Shown here: positions 43,362 to 52,334 of the stretch, one piece after another | How the letters are laid out: each line of letters begins with the position of its first letter | How positions within the stretch are numbered: position 1 is the first letter of the stretch | Source of the DNA: DSWT01 sp035373625 | GTDB lineage: Bacteria > Chloroflexota > Anaerolineae > B4-G1 > SLSP01 | Direction of reading: 5' to 3' | DNA length: 64,000 nucleotides | Assembly (NCBI GenBank): GCA_035373625.1 | Contig: DAOSNS010000012.1 | Span: 32,543-96,542 of the forward strand | Translations under genes and position numbers: made by a program | Notes under the pieces: generated by a model | The model's database searches: none | The model's input: only the letters and a program-made list of their open reading frames with translations | Told to the model about the DNA's origin: nothing

Positions 43362-44291
43362 TCATTTTTCGGTGAAGGCAAACGTCGCGGCGATTTCCTG
43401 CATCAGCATAGGAACGGCCTCTGTCCCCACGGCGCGGGCGCGCAAGACATAAAGCCAATAATTCTTCCCCTGGATGACCCAGGCTGTGGCAGGACCGCCA
43501 TCTTTGCCGGGCCATTGTTCCTGGAAGCGGAATGTCGTCCGTTCCTGCCATTTCGTCTCCTCGACAAGCTGGGCTTGCGGTGGCGATTCAGGATCATACG
43601 TGGCTTCCAGCATCACCACAGCATTGTTGAGGAGCAGCGGCTCGACGGGGCCGGGCGCCCACCACAGGGCGATTTCCCCATCGTTGTGTCGCCACACGCG
43701 CCCACCGGCATACTGATTCCCCTGGGTGATGACCTCGGTGAAGGCCAGCGGCACGCGCAAAGTCACACCGGCAGGTAGGGTCTCCGTCAGTTCACGGTAG
43801 ACAATGGGCGCCGCCGTGAAGGCCACCATGCGCTCGCCGATAACGTCCAAAGGCGTCTCCACATGCACCACCAGCCACCAGTGACCGGTGGGGGCGTCCA
43901 GGGATAGATACAACGGCTTGGTGGCGACATAAAGATTGCCCTTCTGCCGGACAAAATCGAACGTCGTGTAGACGGTCGCCTGTGGATCGTAGACCTTCGC
44001 ACTGAGTGTGACGTTCGGCACGATGCCCGGTGGCGGCACAAGTTCGACGTTGACCAACGGCGGATCGAGCGCCGAGACTTGTTCCGGCCAGACAACTTTG
44101 ACGCCTAAAGGCGGTATCGGTGTCGGTGTAGGGACGGGCGTCGGCGTCCACGTGGGGATGGGGGTGAAGATGGCCGTGGGTGGCAGCGTCGCCGGCGAAG
44201 TCGGCGTTGGCGACACCATCGCAGGTGGTGGCGTACAGGCGGCCAGCAAGATGATGAGCAGACAGAACATCCTATGGCTAAGTTTTTTCAC
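43362..44291 (-). CDS. Lipoprotein of unknown function
   Basis: This protein of 309 residues has a lipoprotein signal with lipobox LLAAC near residue 19. A Pro/Thr-rich stalk (about 20-60, TPTPVPTPTPIPP) follows, then a beta-rich globular domain of about 240 residues. No enzyme motif is seen. The stalk is a common cell-surface spacer in Chloroflexota lipoproteins. The chosen start is GTG 44291, with GGAGGGG nine bases upstream; a TTG at 44297 is in frame but too close to that site. It is convergent with the L,D-transpeptidase gene, whose product also acts in the envelope. Function is unknown. Confidence 0.75.
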   Translation of the reverse strand: MKKLSHRMFCLLIILLAACTPPPAMVSPTPTSPATLPPTAIFTPIPTWTPTPVPTPTPIPPLGVKVVWPEQVSALDPPLVNVELVPPPGIVPNVTLSAKVYDPQATVYTTFDFVRQKGNLYVATKPLYLSLDAPTGHWWLVVHVETPLDVIGERMVAFTAAPIVYRELTETLPAGVTLRVPLAFTEVITQGNQYAGGRVWRHNDGEIALWWAPGPVEPLLLNNAVVMLEATYDPESPPQAQLVEETKWQERTTFRFQEQWPGKDGGPATAWVIQGKNYWLYVLRARAVGTEAVPMLMQEIAATFAFTEK

Positions 44292-44480
44292 GATCAAGCC
44301 CCTCCCTGAAAATTCGTTTGGATGTTACGTTCATTCAATCGCCGACGAATCCCGTAACCGCCCATTATACTATGCCTGGGCAGGTTTACAGTGAACTCAT
44401 TTTGTGCTGGATTATTTATACTAACCACAGTCATTACGCAGTTGGTTTCTTCAGGCAGGATTCAGTGGCGACACCGGGAG

Positions 44481-44684
44481 CAAAGAACAGATGACCGCCA
44501 CGATAAGTTCGCGGTCTCCGAGGCCGCCGGCGTGCGGGAACATTGGATTGTGGACCCGGACAGGTGCACCGTGGAAGTGTTTGTCCTGCGTGAGGGGCAA
44601 TACACACAAGTCGGGCGCTATGCGCCCGGCGATGTGATCCATTCGGATGTGGTCAAAGGTTTTACAATTGCCGTAACCGACTTT
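44481..44684 (+). pseudogene. Uma2-family nuclease remnant (C-terminal part)
   Basis: A reading frame shows DRHDKFAVSEAAGVREHWIV, then TVEVFVLREGQY and VGRYAPGDVI, typical of the C-terminal half of Uma2/DUF820 PD-(D/E)xK proteins, which are multi-copy in Chloroflexota and cyanobacteria. The N-terminal half with the first catalytic Asp is absent. The upstream residues of the open frame (from 44391) look unrelated, so this is a decayed copy. It is convergent with the roadblock gene. Confidence 0.65.
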
Positions 44685-44709
44685 TGTGAATCGGGTGATG
44701 TCTTCAGAT

Positions 44710-45081
44710 TTACAATAAGGGTGCCAGCGTTTGCACCGCACGGTGCATCTCCAGAAACACCAATCCGAGTTTGGCATTTTGACGGGCCAACACCGTCAGC
44801 ACCGCCTCCTCGCCAACCGACATCAAAATCACATAGCCTTTGTCCCCTTTAATGTAAACCTGCTCAAGCATGCCTCGCCGCAGCTCGGCGGCAATACGTT
44901 CGCCCAGCGATAACATCGCCGCCGACATCGCCGAAACACGGTCCTCTTCCGAGCCGGCCGGCAAAGCCGAGGCGATAATTAAACCATCTACACTGACGAT
45001 GGCGGAGGCTTCAATATCCGGCGTACCGGCCTGGAGTGTATACAGTGCTTCTGTGAGACGTTCTGTGCGGGATACGGTCAT
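44710..45081 (-). CDS. Roadblock/LC7 domain protein
   Basis: This protein of 123 residues matches a single roadblock/LC7 domain: alpha-beta-beta-alpha-beta pattern with IEASAIVSVDGLIIASALP, a central helix MLSLGERIAAEL, and strands GYVILMSVGEEAVLTVLA. Such proteins dimerise and in bacteria (MglB-like) control small Ras-like GTPases. No GTPase gene is in this window. ATG is preceded by AAGGGGGG. It is transcribed away from the methyltransferase gene at 45263; the shared upstream region holds a perfect palindrome (45219-45233). Family assignment is firm, partner unknown. Confidence 0.88.
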   Translation of the reverse strand: MTVSRTERLTEALYTLQAGTPDIEASAIVSVDGLIIASALPAGSEEDRVSAMSAAMLSLGERIAAELRRGMLEQVYIKGDKGYVILMSVGEEAVLTVLARQNAKLGLVFLEMHRAVQTLAPLL

Positions 45082-45218
45082 AGAATCCCCCCTTAAAAGT
45101 AGTTTGGTCGTCTTCGGTCAATCGTTCGATTATTTATTGTTGTTATCTAGCCGCCAGGGAATTTCCTCGCATTGCAGGAAGGTGCTATATAGTACAATAG
45201 TACCACAAGTCCTTATGC

Positions 45219-45233
45219 CTGTCAATTTGACAG
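45219..45233. promoter_or_regulatory. Operator-like palindrome CTGTCAATTTGACAG
   Basis: A perfect 7+1+7 palindrome lies between the divergent roadblock and methyltransferase genes. It is 21 bp downstream of a TACAAT (45193-45198) that could be the -10 of the methyltransferase promoter. Its position suggests a repressor site. Confidence 0.5.
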
Positions 45234-45262
45234 ACGTTATTTTGATTTTACAATCGAGTGTG

Positions 45263-45988
45263 ATGGTAACAGAACAAACCGCACTTCGGGGCAATCCCTC
45301 TTTTGTATGGCGTGCAGGCCAGGAACGACGACTGGCAATGGTGCGCCGCTACGCCCCGCTGGAGGGTCAACGGGTGCTGGATGTAGGGTGCGGGGTAGGA
45401 ATGTATACCTCGGCCTTCTTGCGCTATACGCCGCACGTCTTCGGCATCGAAGTCGAAGCCGACCGGCTGCGTGAAGCGCGTGGGCGCGCGCGGGGCGTGG
45501 CCCGTGCTGTGGGCGAGACGTTGCCGTTCGCCGACCACACCTTTGACGTGGTTTTCTCCCATGAAGTGTTGGAGCATGTCGCCGATGACCGGTTGTGTGC
45601 ACGGGAACTGGTGCGTGTGACATCGCCCGGCGGGCGCATCGTGATTTTCGTCCCCAACCGCGCCTATTGCTTCGAGACGCACGGCATCTACTGGCGCGGG
45701 GTCTATCACTTCGGCAACAAGCCGCTGGTCAACTGGCTGCCCGATGCACTGCGCAACCGCCTCGCGCCGCACGTTCGTGCGTATACCGGGCATGGGTTGC
45801 GGAGGCTGTTTGCCGATTTGCCGGTGCGCGTCATTGTCCACACCCAGATTTACCCCGGCTACGATAACATCGTTGCCCGCCGGCCGCGTCTGGGGCGTTT
45901 TATCCAATGGATGACCTACACGCTGGAGAAGACGCCGCTCCGCTGCTTCGGCCTATCGCATTTCCTGGTGCTGGAAGTGCAGGATTGA
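45263..45988 (+). CDS. SAM-dependent methyltransferase, class I
   Basis: This protein of 241 residues has the Rossmann SAM-binding motif I VLDVGCGVGMYTSAF, the acidic end of strand two (GIEVEAD), and the motif around FDVVFSHEVLEHV, typical of Methyltransf_11/25 proteins. The C-terminal part (KPLVNWLPDALRNRLAPH) is seen in enzymes acting on lipids, quinones or cell-surface sugars. Substrate unknown. Start candidates are ATG 45215, GTG 45260 and ATG 45263. I prefer 45263 because the palindrome at 45219-45233 would otherwise be inside the gene. It is transcribed divergently from the roadblock gene. Confidence 0.82.
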   Translation: MVTEQTALRGNPSFVWRAGQERRLAMVRRYAPLEGQRVLDVGCGVGMYTSAFLRYTPHVFGIEVEADRLREARGRARGVARAVGETLPFADHTFDVVFSHEVLEHVADDRLCARELVRVTSPGGRIVIFVPNRAYCFETHGIYWRGVYHFGNKPLVNWLPDALRNRLAPHVRAYTGHGLRRLFADLPVRVIVHTQIYPGYDNIVARRPRLGRFIQWMTYTLEKTPLRCFGLSHFLVLEVQD

Positions 45989-46081
45989 AACAACGTACAA
46001 CGTTCCGCTGCTTCTGGGGATTCCGTATTAACCTGCAATTCACCAGATCCTAATGGATTTTTGACTCGCAAGGGAGGGGCT

Positions 46082-46837
46082 ATGCAATACAATGCCGAGT
46101 TTGCGCACGTGTATGATCTGCACTGGGGCGGATTTGCGAACCGGGTCGCGCCGCGTATTCGCCTGTTCTACGAAAGCACACCGTTAGCGGAGACGAACAA
46201 ATCCGTGTTGGATGTGTGCTGCGGCGCGGGACATCTGGCGCTACATTTTCTCGAACACGGCTACACGGTCACCGGCCTGGATTTTTCACCGGCTATGCTC
46301 CAGTACGCCATCGAGCGGAACCAGGCCTACATTGAGCAGGGCCGCGCGCGTTTCATCGAAGGCGATGCTTCCAATTTCACGCTGGAGGAACAATTCGGCC
46401 TGGTGGTTTCAACCTTCGACGCGCTCAATCATCTCCCCGATATGACCGCGCTGCAAGGATGTTTTCACTCCGTCGCGGCGGTGCTGGTAGAGGGGGGCAG
46501 TTTCATCTTCGATCTCAACACGCGCTACGGCTTGCAGCGCTGGCTCGGCGCGAGCATGCAAATGGCCGATGATCTGGTGCTGTTCACGCGCGGTGTGATG
46601 GTCGAAGAATTGAACCGCACCTACACACAAATTTCGGGGTTCCTGCGTTTGGAGAGCGGCTACTACGAGCGATTCGATCAGACGGCGTTCAACACCATTT
46701 TCGAGATGGACGCCGTCCGCACAGCCTTGTTGAACGAGGGATTCCGCAGCGTCCACTTTGCCCATTCCGACGAGCTGGCGACGCCACTTGACAACCCGGA
46801 GAACGAGCCGCGCGTGTTTATCGTCGCCACGAAATGA
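46082..46837 (+). CDS. SAM-dependent methyltransferase, class I
   Basis: This protein of 251 residues has motif I SVLDVCCGAGHLALHFLEHGY, GLDFSPAML at strand two, EGDASNF at strand three and VVSTFDALNHL at strand four. That is a standard class I small-molecule methyltransferase. The C-terminal sheet (FNTIFEMDAVRTALLNEGF) suggests a Methyltransf_25-like enzyme. ATG 46082 follows GGGAGGGG. The spacer before it again contains ATTAACCTGC-type repeat DNA, similar to that upstream of degV. It shows little similarity to the previous methyltransferase apart from the fold. No substrate can be inferred. Confidence 0.85.
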   Translation: MQYNAEFAHVYDLHWGGFANRVAPRIRLFYESTPLAETNKSVLDVCCGAGHLALHFLEHGYTVTGLDFSPAMLQYAIERNQAYIEQGRARFIEGDASNFTLEEQFGLVVSTFDALNHLPDMTALQGCFHSVAAVLVEGGSFIFDLNTRYGLQRWLGASMQMADDLVLFTRGVMVEELNRTYTQISGFLRLESGYYERFDQTAFNTIFEMDAVRTALLNEGFRSVHFAHSDELATPLDNPENEPRVFIVATK

Positions 46838-46894
46838 TGCATCTATCAACGAATTTCCGACGTTCAAACGCACCAATGGCTGTTTGAGGAGGAG

Positions 46895-47203
46895 ATGATG
46901 CCGTTACGCAAAGCAGTACGCGAAAAAGCCTTCAACATGGCGCGCCGTGATCTGGCGCTTTTTTTGGAAGAACACGAGGATGACCTGCTGGCCGTCTTCC
47001 GCGAGGAGATGCAGCGTCTGGACGATGAATTGCCCGAAGAAGCCGCCTTTATTGATCTCAACATGGTCGGCATTGGGGATATGATTCTCAAAGCGACGCT
47101 GCGCGCACTGCGGCGTTTCCTGCGCGAAGTGCCGGAGAACCCCCAGCACTCGACCGAAGTGCAGCCTGTGGAAAGCGTGCCCTTCTGGCGGCGCAAGTCA
47201 TAA
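46895..47203 (+). CDS. Small hypothetical protein
   Basis: This protein of 102 residues starts at ATG 46895 behind an excellent GAGGAGGAG site, which supports a real gene. It is mostly helical and rich in charge (RRDLALFLEEHEDDLLAVFREEM), with one amphipathic segment IDLNMVGIGDMILKATLRALRRF and a short basic end WRRKS. No family is recognised. The helix with MVGIGDMILKA may sit at the membrane surface. It follows the methyltransferase by 57 bp and may be cotranscribed. Confidence 0.65.
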   Translation: MMPLRKAVREKAFNMARRDLALFLEEHEDDLLAVFREEMQRLDDELPEEAAFIDLNMVGIGDMILKATLRALRRFLREVPENPQHSTEVQPVESVPFWRRKS

Positions 47204-47309
47204 TCTCCGGGACTACGCAGACGCGGCTATTTTTCGCCGCCGGGGACGCCAAGGAGCCAGGAATTCTCTGTGTTCTCAGCGATACACTTCAGGTCACCCG
47301 ATCCGGTGA

Positions 47310-49154
47310 TCATAAATCAGAGCGCAAGTGGTAAGGTATATCAATGATCGCCCGTTGGTAACCCAATTGCCGACGGCGGTAAAGTAACGCCGCTTTGAGA
47401 AGCAGCGCCGTCTGATTGTGAAGGGCGCCCTGCCACCACCGTGAGGGAACAAGCTCCGGCACAATCACGGTGGCAAGTTGTCCGTCGTTGTGCTCCTGAT
47501 CGGTCTGGTCGAGATAATCCAGCAACGGCTTGAGAATGGTACGGTAGGGCGATGGCACGATCGCCAGCGGCACATCGGGGAACCAGCGTTCCCACGCCTC
47601 ACGGACCCGGTCGGCCTGCCCAGGATCAATGGCCACATATACCGCCGTGACATTCCTTGAAATGGAACGAGCGTAGGCAACCGCGTCGAAAATGCCGCGA
47701 TGTACACCACTGATGGGAATCACAATGCGCGGTGCCGGCAGAGTTTTGAGCGTGGGAGGATTATCTCTTAGCGAGAGTTGCCTCTGTGTTTCTCTGTAGT
47801 ATTGCCGGATGCGAAGGAACATCACAACCAGCAGTGGAACCAGGATGATGGTAATCCACGCGCCGGCAACGAATTTGCTCACCCCTACGATCAGAACGGT
47901 CAAACCCGTGGCAAGCGCGCCGATGCCGTTGAGCACCAGTTTCCATAGCCAGCCTGCGCCGCGTTCGCGCCACCAATGCACCACCATCCCCGCCTGCGAT
48001 AGCGTAAACGCCGAGAAAACCCCCACGGCAAAAAGCGGCACCAGGGCATGCGTATCCCCGCCGAAAAGCACAATCAGCACGCCGGTTGCCAGTGCCAGGA
48101 ATATAATGCCGTTGGTGTAAACCAGTCGTTCTCCCAGGTTGCGCAACTGGCGCGGCAAAAAGCCGGCTTCGGCCAACATGGCCGTGAGGCGCGGGAAGCC
48201 GGCAAAGCTGGTATTCGCTGCCACGGTCAGGATTAACATCGTCGCCAGTTGGATGATGTAGTAAGCGATCGAGTTGCCCAGAATCCGGTGCGCCAACGCC
48301 GAAAGGACAGTTTCCTCTGTGTTGGCGACGATGGAAAACTCCTGGGTCAGCCCGACGCTGCCGACGAAAAGCAACCCCATCAACAACGCCATAATTAAGA
48401 GGGTCTGTCCCGCATTCTTCGATTCCGGGGGATGGAAGACCGGCACGCCGTTGCTGATAGCTTCAATGCCGGTGAGGGCCGTACATCCAGACGCGAAGGC
48501 ATTCAGAATCACCCCGAGACTCAACGGTGCCATGGGCGGTGGCGCCGGAATGGCCGGTGTTCCGGGGCCTTCGATCAACAGCCGCAGTGTGCCATACGCC
48601 AACATCCCCAAATAGGTGATGACGAAAAAGTAGACGGGCACCGCCATCAGTGTCCCGGATTCGCGGATTCCTCGCAGGTTTGCCAGAGTGATAATAGCCA
48701 GAAAAAACAGCGCCAGCGGCACCCGGTAGGGCCACAAGGCCGGAAAGGCCGAGGCGATGGCGGCGACGGCAGCGGTGAGGCTCACCGCTGCCGTCAACAG
48801 ATAGCCGATCATCAAAGCCGCGCCGGCAATCAGCCCCGGCAGCGTTCCCAGATTTTCAAGCGCCACAATGTAAGAACCGCCGCCGGAAGGATAAGCGTGA
48901 ATGGTCTGGAAATATGAGAACGCCACCAGCACCAGAAGCAGGGTGATAGCGACGCCGATGGGCATAGTGAGCGCCAATCCTGCGCTGCCGGCGACCACCA
49001 GCCCCAGGTAGATTTCCTGGTTGGCGTAGGCGATAGAAGAAAGCGCATCCGGCGAGAAAGCCGCCAGTGCGCGGATTTTGTTCAGTCGTTTCTCCTCCAG
49101 CTCCTGTGTCGGAAGTGGCGGACCAATGAGCCAATATTTAATGTTGTGTCGCAT
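47310..49154 (-). CDS. APC-superfamily permease, KimA-like potassium transporter
   Basis: This protein of 614 residues has twelve hydrophobic segments between about 40 and 455. The opening FSPDALSSIAYANQEI and YPSGGGSYIVA are typical of the KimA/YdaO branch of APC transporters. A cytosolic C-terminal domain of about 150 residues (VIPISGVHRGIFDAVAYARSI) resembles a universal-stress-type fold, as in KimA. KimA imports K+ with protons and is inhibited by c-di-AMP in Bacillus. Here regulation is unknown; the upstream region shows no ydaO riboswitch hallmark. An amino-acid substrate cannot be ruled out, but the SPDALSSxAY motif favours K+. Confidence 0.82.
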   Translation of the reverse strand: MRHNIKYWLIGPPLPTQELEEKRLNKIRALAAFSPDALSSIAYANQEIYLGLVVAGSAGLALTMPIGVAITLLLVLVAFSYFQTIHAYPSGGGSYIVALENLGTLPGLIAGAALMIGYLLTAAVSLTAAVAAIASAFPALWPYRVPLALFFLAIITLANLRGIRESGTLMAVPVYFFVITYLGMLAYGTLRLLIEGPGTPAIPAPPPMAPLSLGVILNAFASGCTALTGIEAISNGVPVFHPPESKNAGQTLLIMALLMGLLFVGSVGLTQEFSIVANTEETVLSALAHRILGNSIAYYIIQLATMLILTVAANTSFAGFPRLTAMLAEAGFLPRQLRNLGERLVYTNGIIFLALATGVLIVLFGGDTHALVPLFAVGVFSAFTLSQAGMVVHWWRERGAGWLWKLVLNGIGALATGLTVLIVGVSKFVAGAWITIILVPLLVVMFLRIRQYYRETQRQLSLRDNPPTLKTLPAPRIVIPISGVHRGIFDAVAYARSISRNVTAVYVAIDPGQADRVREAWERWFPDVPLAIVPSPYRTILKPLLDYLDQTDQEHNDGQLATVIVPELVPSRWWQGALHNQTALLLKAALLYRRRQLGYQRAIIDIPYHLRSDL

Positions 49155-49508
49155 ATTTGAATTGTATGCTTCTCCTGGAATCTATGCAAATGTTCTAACA
49201 GTCGTCACAATTCACATCGCCTGAGTATACAACACATCAAGATAATTGCCATCGGTACAGGGCCTGATCATGCTTGCTCCGAGGGGAACGCCAGTTCCCC
49301 GTTTTTAGCGAGAAACGCGGATCTGGCATCCGCTCGCGGCCGGTTGAAGTCATTATAATGATAAAGTCCCAGGAATCGCTTGCCAGCGCCCCGTTGACAG
49401 GATAAAATACGACTTGACCCCATGTCTCACCTGGGGTTGGGTAAAAATGACCCGACCCGACTCCTAACATAAGGGCCGCCAGACTATTTTACGCGAGGAG
49501 GAAAAGCA
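49155..49508. other. Divergent intergenic region with MITE copy 3
   Basis: The region lies between the permease and the enolase-superfamily gene. It contains MITE copy 3 (49260-49370) and a small hairpin ACCCCA/TGGGGT (about 49417-49437). No gene is seen. Confidence 0.65.
49260..49370 (+). mobile_element. Palindromic MITE-like element, copy 3
   Basis: This is the shortest copy (about 111 bp), from GGGCCTGATCATGCTTGCTC to AATGATAAAGTCCC. The GGGGAAC/GTTCCCC hairpin is intact, but the second hairpin has lost two bases (GCGGATCTGGCATCCGC). I find no clear flanking direct repeat, so this is likely the oldest or a rearranged copy. Confidence 0.75.
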
Positions 49509-50699
49509 ATGAAAATCACCGACCTGAAATGTGCCGTTATCGGCCAAAATCCCGTGGTGCGCATCACCACGGACGAGGGTATTGACGGCTACGGCGAGGC
49601 GGAATCCGCTAAACCCTATCTCAAACCGCACGTCCTTTTCTACAAGCAATGGCTCATCGGCGCGGACCCCACCAACGTCGAGAGCGTCATGCTGCGCATC
49701 CGCCGGATGGCAAGTTTCAAACCGTGGGGCAGCGCGGTCAGCGCGATCGAAATGGCGCTGTGGGACATTGCCGGCAAGGCCGCCGGGCTGCCAGTCTACA
49801 AGCTGCTCGGCGGCAAGGTACGCGACAAGGTGCGCGTCTACAACGGCGGCGTGCGCTTTCCGATGAACGGTTACACACCGGAAGATTACGCCGACAACAT
49901 GGCGAAGATGAAGGCCGCACCGGAGAAATTCAGCATCATCAAGCAAGGCATCGGGTTTCACAGCGGTATGCCGGGTCACGTCCCCGATTTCTTCTACGGC
50001 GAGGTGCAGTCCGGCGCGCCCCATGCCAATCGCGGCCTGCTGACCGAGCGCGGCCTCAAACACGTCATCGCATGTGTGGAGGCAATGAAGGCCGTGCTCG
50101 GCGACGAGGTGGGCCTGGCGCTGGACTGTGGCCCCGGCTGGGTGCCCACCGACGTCATCCGCCTGGCGCGGGCACTCGAACCCCTCAACATCATGTGGCT
50201 CGAGGACACCATCAACGGCGACTACAACCCCTACGTGCTGGCCGATGTCTACCGCGACATCACCATGAGCACGTCAACCCCCATCCATACCGGCGAACAG
50301 ATTTACCTGCGCCACAACTTCAAGGAGCTGATCGAGCGGCAGGCGGTCAACATCATCGGGCCGGACCCGGCGGATGTGGGGGGCATTGCCGAGCTAAAGT
50401 GGATCGCCGAATACGCCGACCTGCACGGCATCTTGATAGCGCCACACGGCATCTTCGATGGGCTTATCGGCCTGGCGGCGCTTGTTCACGCGGCAGCGGT
50501 CATGCCGCAGAACTACATCGCCTTCGAATACCCCGTCGGCAGGCCGGCGTGGTGGTACGACATCGTCGAGGGGCTACCCGATCCCATCGTCAAAGACAGC
50601 CTCATCGAGGTTTGGGATCGCCCCGGCCTGGGTGTGACCTTCAAGGTAGAAGAGGCGCAAAAGTACCTGTCTGAGGAAGACAAAGATTTCTTCGCTTAG
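49509..50699 (+). CDS. Enolase-superfamily (mandelate racemase-like) sugar-acid dehydratase
   Basis: This protein of 396 residues has an N-terminal capping domain (1-110) and a beta/alpha barrel. Metal ligands are the Asp in LALDCGPGW, the Glu in WLEDTING and the Glu in HTGEQIYLRH. The general-base pair is the Asp in GPDPADVGG with His in APHGIFDG; Lys lies in IIKQGIGF. The PHG and PDP motifs resemble galactonate/gluconate dehydratases and related acid-sugar enzymes. It starts behind GAGGAGG. It may act with the sugar genes at 21.9-28 kb, though it is 21 kb away. Specificity cannot be decided by eye. Confidence 0.85.
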   Translation: MKITDLKCAVIGQNPVVRITTDEGIDGYGEAESAKPYLKPHVLFYKQWLIGADPTNVESVMLRIRRMASFKPWGSAVSAIEMALWDIAGKAAGLPVYKLLGGKVRDKVRVYNGGVRFPMNGYTPEDYADNMAKMKAAPEKFSIIKQGIGFHSGMPGHVPDFFYGEVQSGAPHANRGLLTERGLKHVIACVEAMKAVLGDEVGLALDCGPGWVPTDVIRLARALEPLNIMWLEDTINGDYNPYVLADVYRDITMSTSTPIHTGEQIYLRHNFKELIERQAVNIIGPDPADVGGIAELKWIAEYADLHGILIAPHGIFDGLIGLAALVHAAAVMPQNYIAFEYPVGRPAWWYDIVEGLPDPIVKDSLIEVWDRPGLGVTFKVEEAQKYLSEEDKDFFA

Positions 50700-50711
50700 A
50701 CGAGGGCGCAC

Positions 50712-51704
50712 CTACGCCAGATCGGGCAGATTCAGGAGCAGGTTCTCCATCCACAACTGCGCGTTGGCATTGTGTTGCAGCGCGTCCTGGCACGCTTCGA
50801 GCGCCTTGAGCGTCTGGAGAGCGTCGTTGAGCGGGACGCGCCGGGCGATCTCGGCCAGGGCGTCGTGATATTGCCGATATGTGATTCGCGGTGCGTTGCC
50901 CGTCTGGATGAGCAGCACATCACGCCAACCGGTCAGCCAGTACGCCAGGATTTCGTCCGGGCGGCTGTTCTCAGCGCGCACGAGCGTTTGAGCGATTTCA
51001 AAGCGCGCCGGTAAATCCTGTCGCAACAACCCCAGCAACAGGCTTATGGCGTTGTCCATGCGTTGTTGATATGCTACTTCCGTCGCCGCGCGTACTGCCC
51101 ACCCCATACGCCCGCCGGAAAGGCGCGCCAGGTGCGCGGCCTGATCGGCAGGGATATTCCAGCGGGTACACAGTGCTTCGGCGATGATTACCGGGGACAA
51201 AGGCCGCAGGTTGATCTGCTGGCTGCGTGAGACGATGGTGGGGAGCAGTAAATCGGCGTCCTGGGCCAGGAGGATCAAATGCGCGTAGGCCGGTGGCTCT
51301 TCGAGTGTTTTGAGCAATGCATTGGCCGCCGCGATGGTGGCGCGTTCGAAGTCACTGATGAGGGCAACCTTGTGGGCGCTTTCATGCGGCGTCAAGGCCA
51401 AAAAACGTTCGACGGCACGGATCTGCTCAATTTTCAGGCTGCCTCCCGCCTCTTCCGGCTCTATCGGCATAAAGTCAGGATGGGTGCCTGAAGTGAACTT
51501 TCGACAGGCCCGGCAGACGCCGCAGGGACGTTGCCCGCCGGGGTCCTGACACAGCAGCGCGTTGCTGACGACACGCGCGAGCGTCATCTTCCCCACGCTT
51601 TCGGGGCCGGTGATGAGCAAAGCTTGCGGCATGTCGCCCCGGTCGAGGGCCAATTGCAATTGTCGCACAGCCCATTCATGGCCCACGATGTCCCACATGG
51701 TCAC
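50712..51704 (-). CDS. holB: DNA polymerase III subunit delta'
   Basis: This AAA+ clamp-loader subunit of 330 residues has the opening IVGHEWAVRQLQLALDRGDMP and the phosphate loop GPESVGKMTLARV. A four-Cys zinc module (CQDPGGQRPCGVCRACRKF) follows, then the sensor region LLKTLEEPPAYAHLILL and SRSQQINLRPL. The Walker A is GPESVGKM rather than GxxGxGKT, in keeping with a non-hydrolysing delta' subunit. GTG 51704 overlaps the stop of the upstream NTPase gene (GTGA), with GGAGAA in front; ATG 51698 is an alternative. The two genes are translationally coupled. Confidence 0.92.
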   Translation of the reverse strand: MTMWDIVGHEWAVRQLQLALDRGDMPQALLITGPESVGKMTLARVVSNALLCQDPGGQRPCGVCRACRKFTSGTHPDFMPIEPEEAGGSLKIEQIRAVERFLALTPHESAHKVALISDFERATIAAANALLKTLEEPPAYAHLILLAQDADLLLPTIVSRSQQINLRPLSPVIIAEALCTRWNIPADQAAHLARLSGGRMGWAVRAATEVAYQQRMDNAISLLLGLLRQDLPARFEIAQTLVRAENSRPDEILAYWLTGWRDVLLIQTGNAPRITYRQYHDALAEIARRVPLNDALQTLKALEACQDALQHNANAQLWMENLLLNLPDLA

Positions 51705-52267
51705 AACTTCTCCGGTTTAATAAAACGTTCTTCTGACAAACATATCTCGGTCGCAATGGTCAACAACGTTGCAGGAAGACTATCGCGGACCTCGGCGGTG
51801 ACGGGGATGACAACGTAAAATGTAGCCGGGAGTTGACATATCGCCCGTACTAACAGTTCCGGCCGCACGACAATAAAGGCAACGCGGTAATTAAAGTGTC
51901 GGAGCAACTTGAGGATGCGGACCCATCCCTGGCCGTAAATCAACTCCAGCGGGCCGATTTCATCCAGCATAAAGATTTGTGTGGGGAAACAAGCCTCCAG
52001 AGCTTTCTCACTACGGGCGAAGGCTTCGGTGTCGAAGCGAAAATTTCCCATAGCAAAACCGACGTCGCTTGTCATCGGCAGTGTCAACGCATAAGTGTCC
52101 CCGGTATGCAACTCAGTGACACATAAGTCATGCTCGCCGGCGCGTCGTGTGAGCAAACCGGAAACTTTCAGATCAGTCTGGCGAAGCATAGTCGCCAGAC
52201 GTAGACATACGGTACTTTTCCCGATCTGGCGATTTCCGGTGAGCAGAATGATTCTCGGTTCCAACAT
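51701..52267 (-). CDS. THEP1-type nucleoside triphosphatase
   Basis: This protein of 188 residues (from ATG 52267) has Walker A LLTGNRQIGKSTV and Walker B IFMLDEIGPLEL, the pattern of NTPase_1/THEP1 enzymes that hydrolyse NTPs in thermophiles and archaea. Cellular role unresolved; some homologues act in RNA or nucleotide metabolism. A GTG at 52288 is in frame but extends only seven residues before the conserved core. It lies 31 bp past the tmRNA terminator, reading in the same direction, and overlaps holB at its end. Confidence 0.8.
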   Translation of the reverse strand: MLEPRIILLTGNRQIGKSTVCLRLATMLRQTDLKVSGLLTRRAGEHDLCVTELHTGDTYALTLPMTSDVGFAMGNFRFDTEAFARSEKALEACFPTQIFMLDEIGPLELIYGQGWVRILKLLRHFNYRVAFIVVRPELLVRAICQLPATFYVVIPVTAEVRDSLPATLLTIATEICLSEERFIKPEKL

Positions 52268-52298
52268 CCTGATTTCAGCGTCTCGCACGACTTTTTAT

Positions 52299-52330
52299 AA
52301 AATAAAAGGCCGGGGTAAGACCGCCGGCCC
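52299..52330 (-). terminator. Terminator of tmRNA
   Basis: Read on the minus strand: GGCCGG, 10-base loop, CCGGCC, then TTTTATTTT. It lies immediately after the tmRNA 3' end. Confidence 0.88.
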
Positions 52331-52334
52331 TGTG

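Noticed and set aside
44870..45262. Long N-terminal extension of the methyltransferase at 45263
   Set aside because: The extension is the antisense of the roadblock gene and crosses the divergent promoter and palindrome.
49155..49260. c-di-AMP (ydaO) riboswitch upstream of the KimA-like permease
   Set aside because: The region is too short once the MITE is excluded and lacks the conserved GA-rich core elements I would expect.
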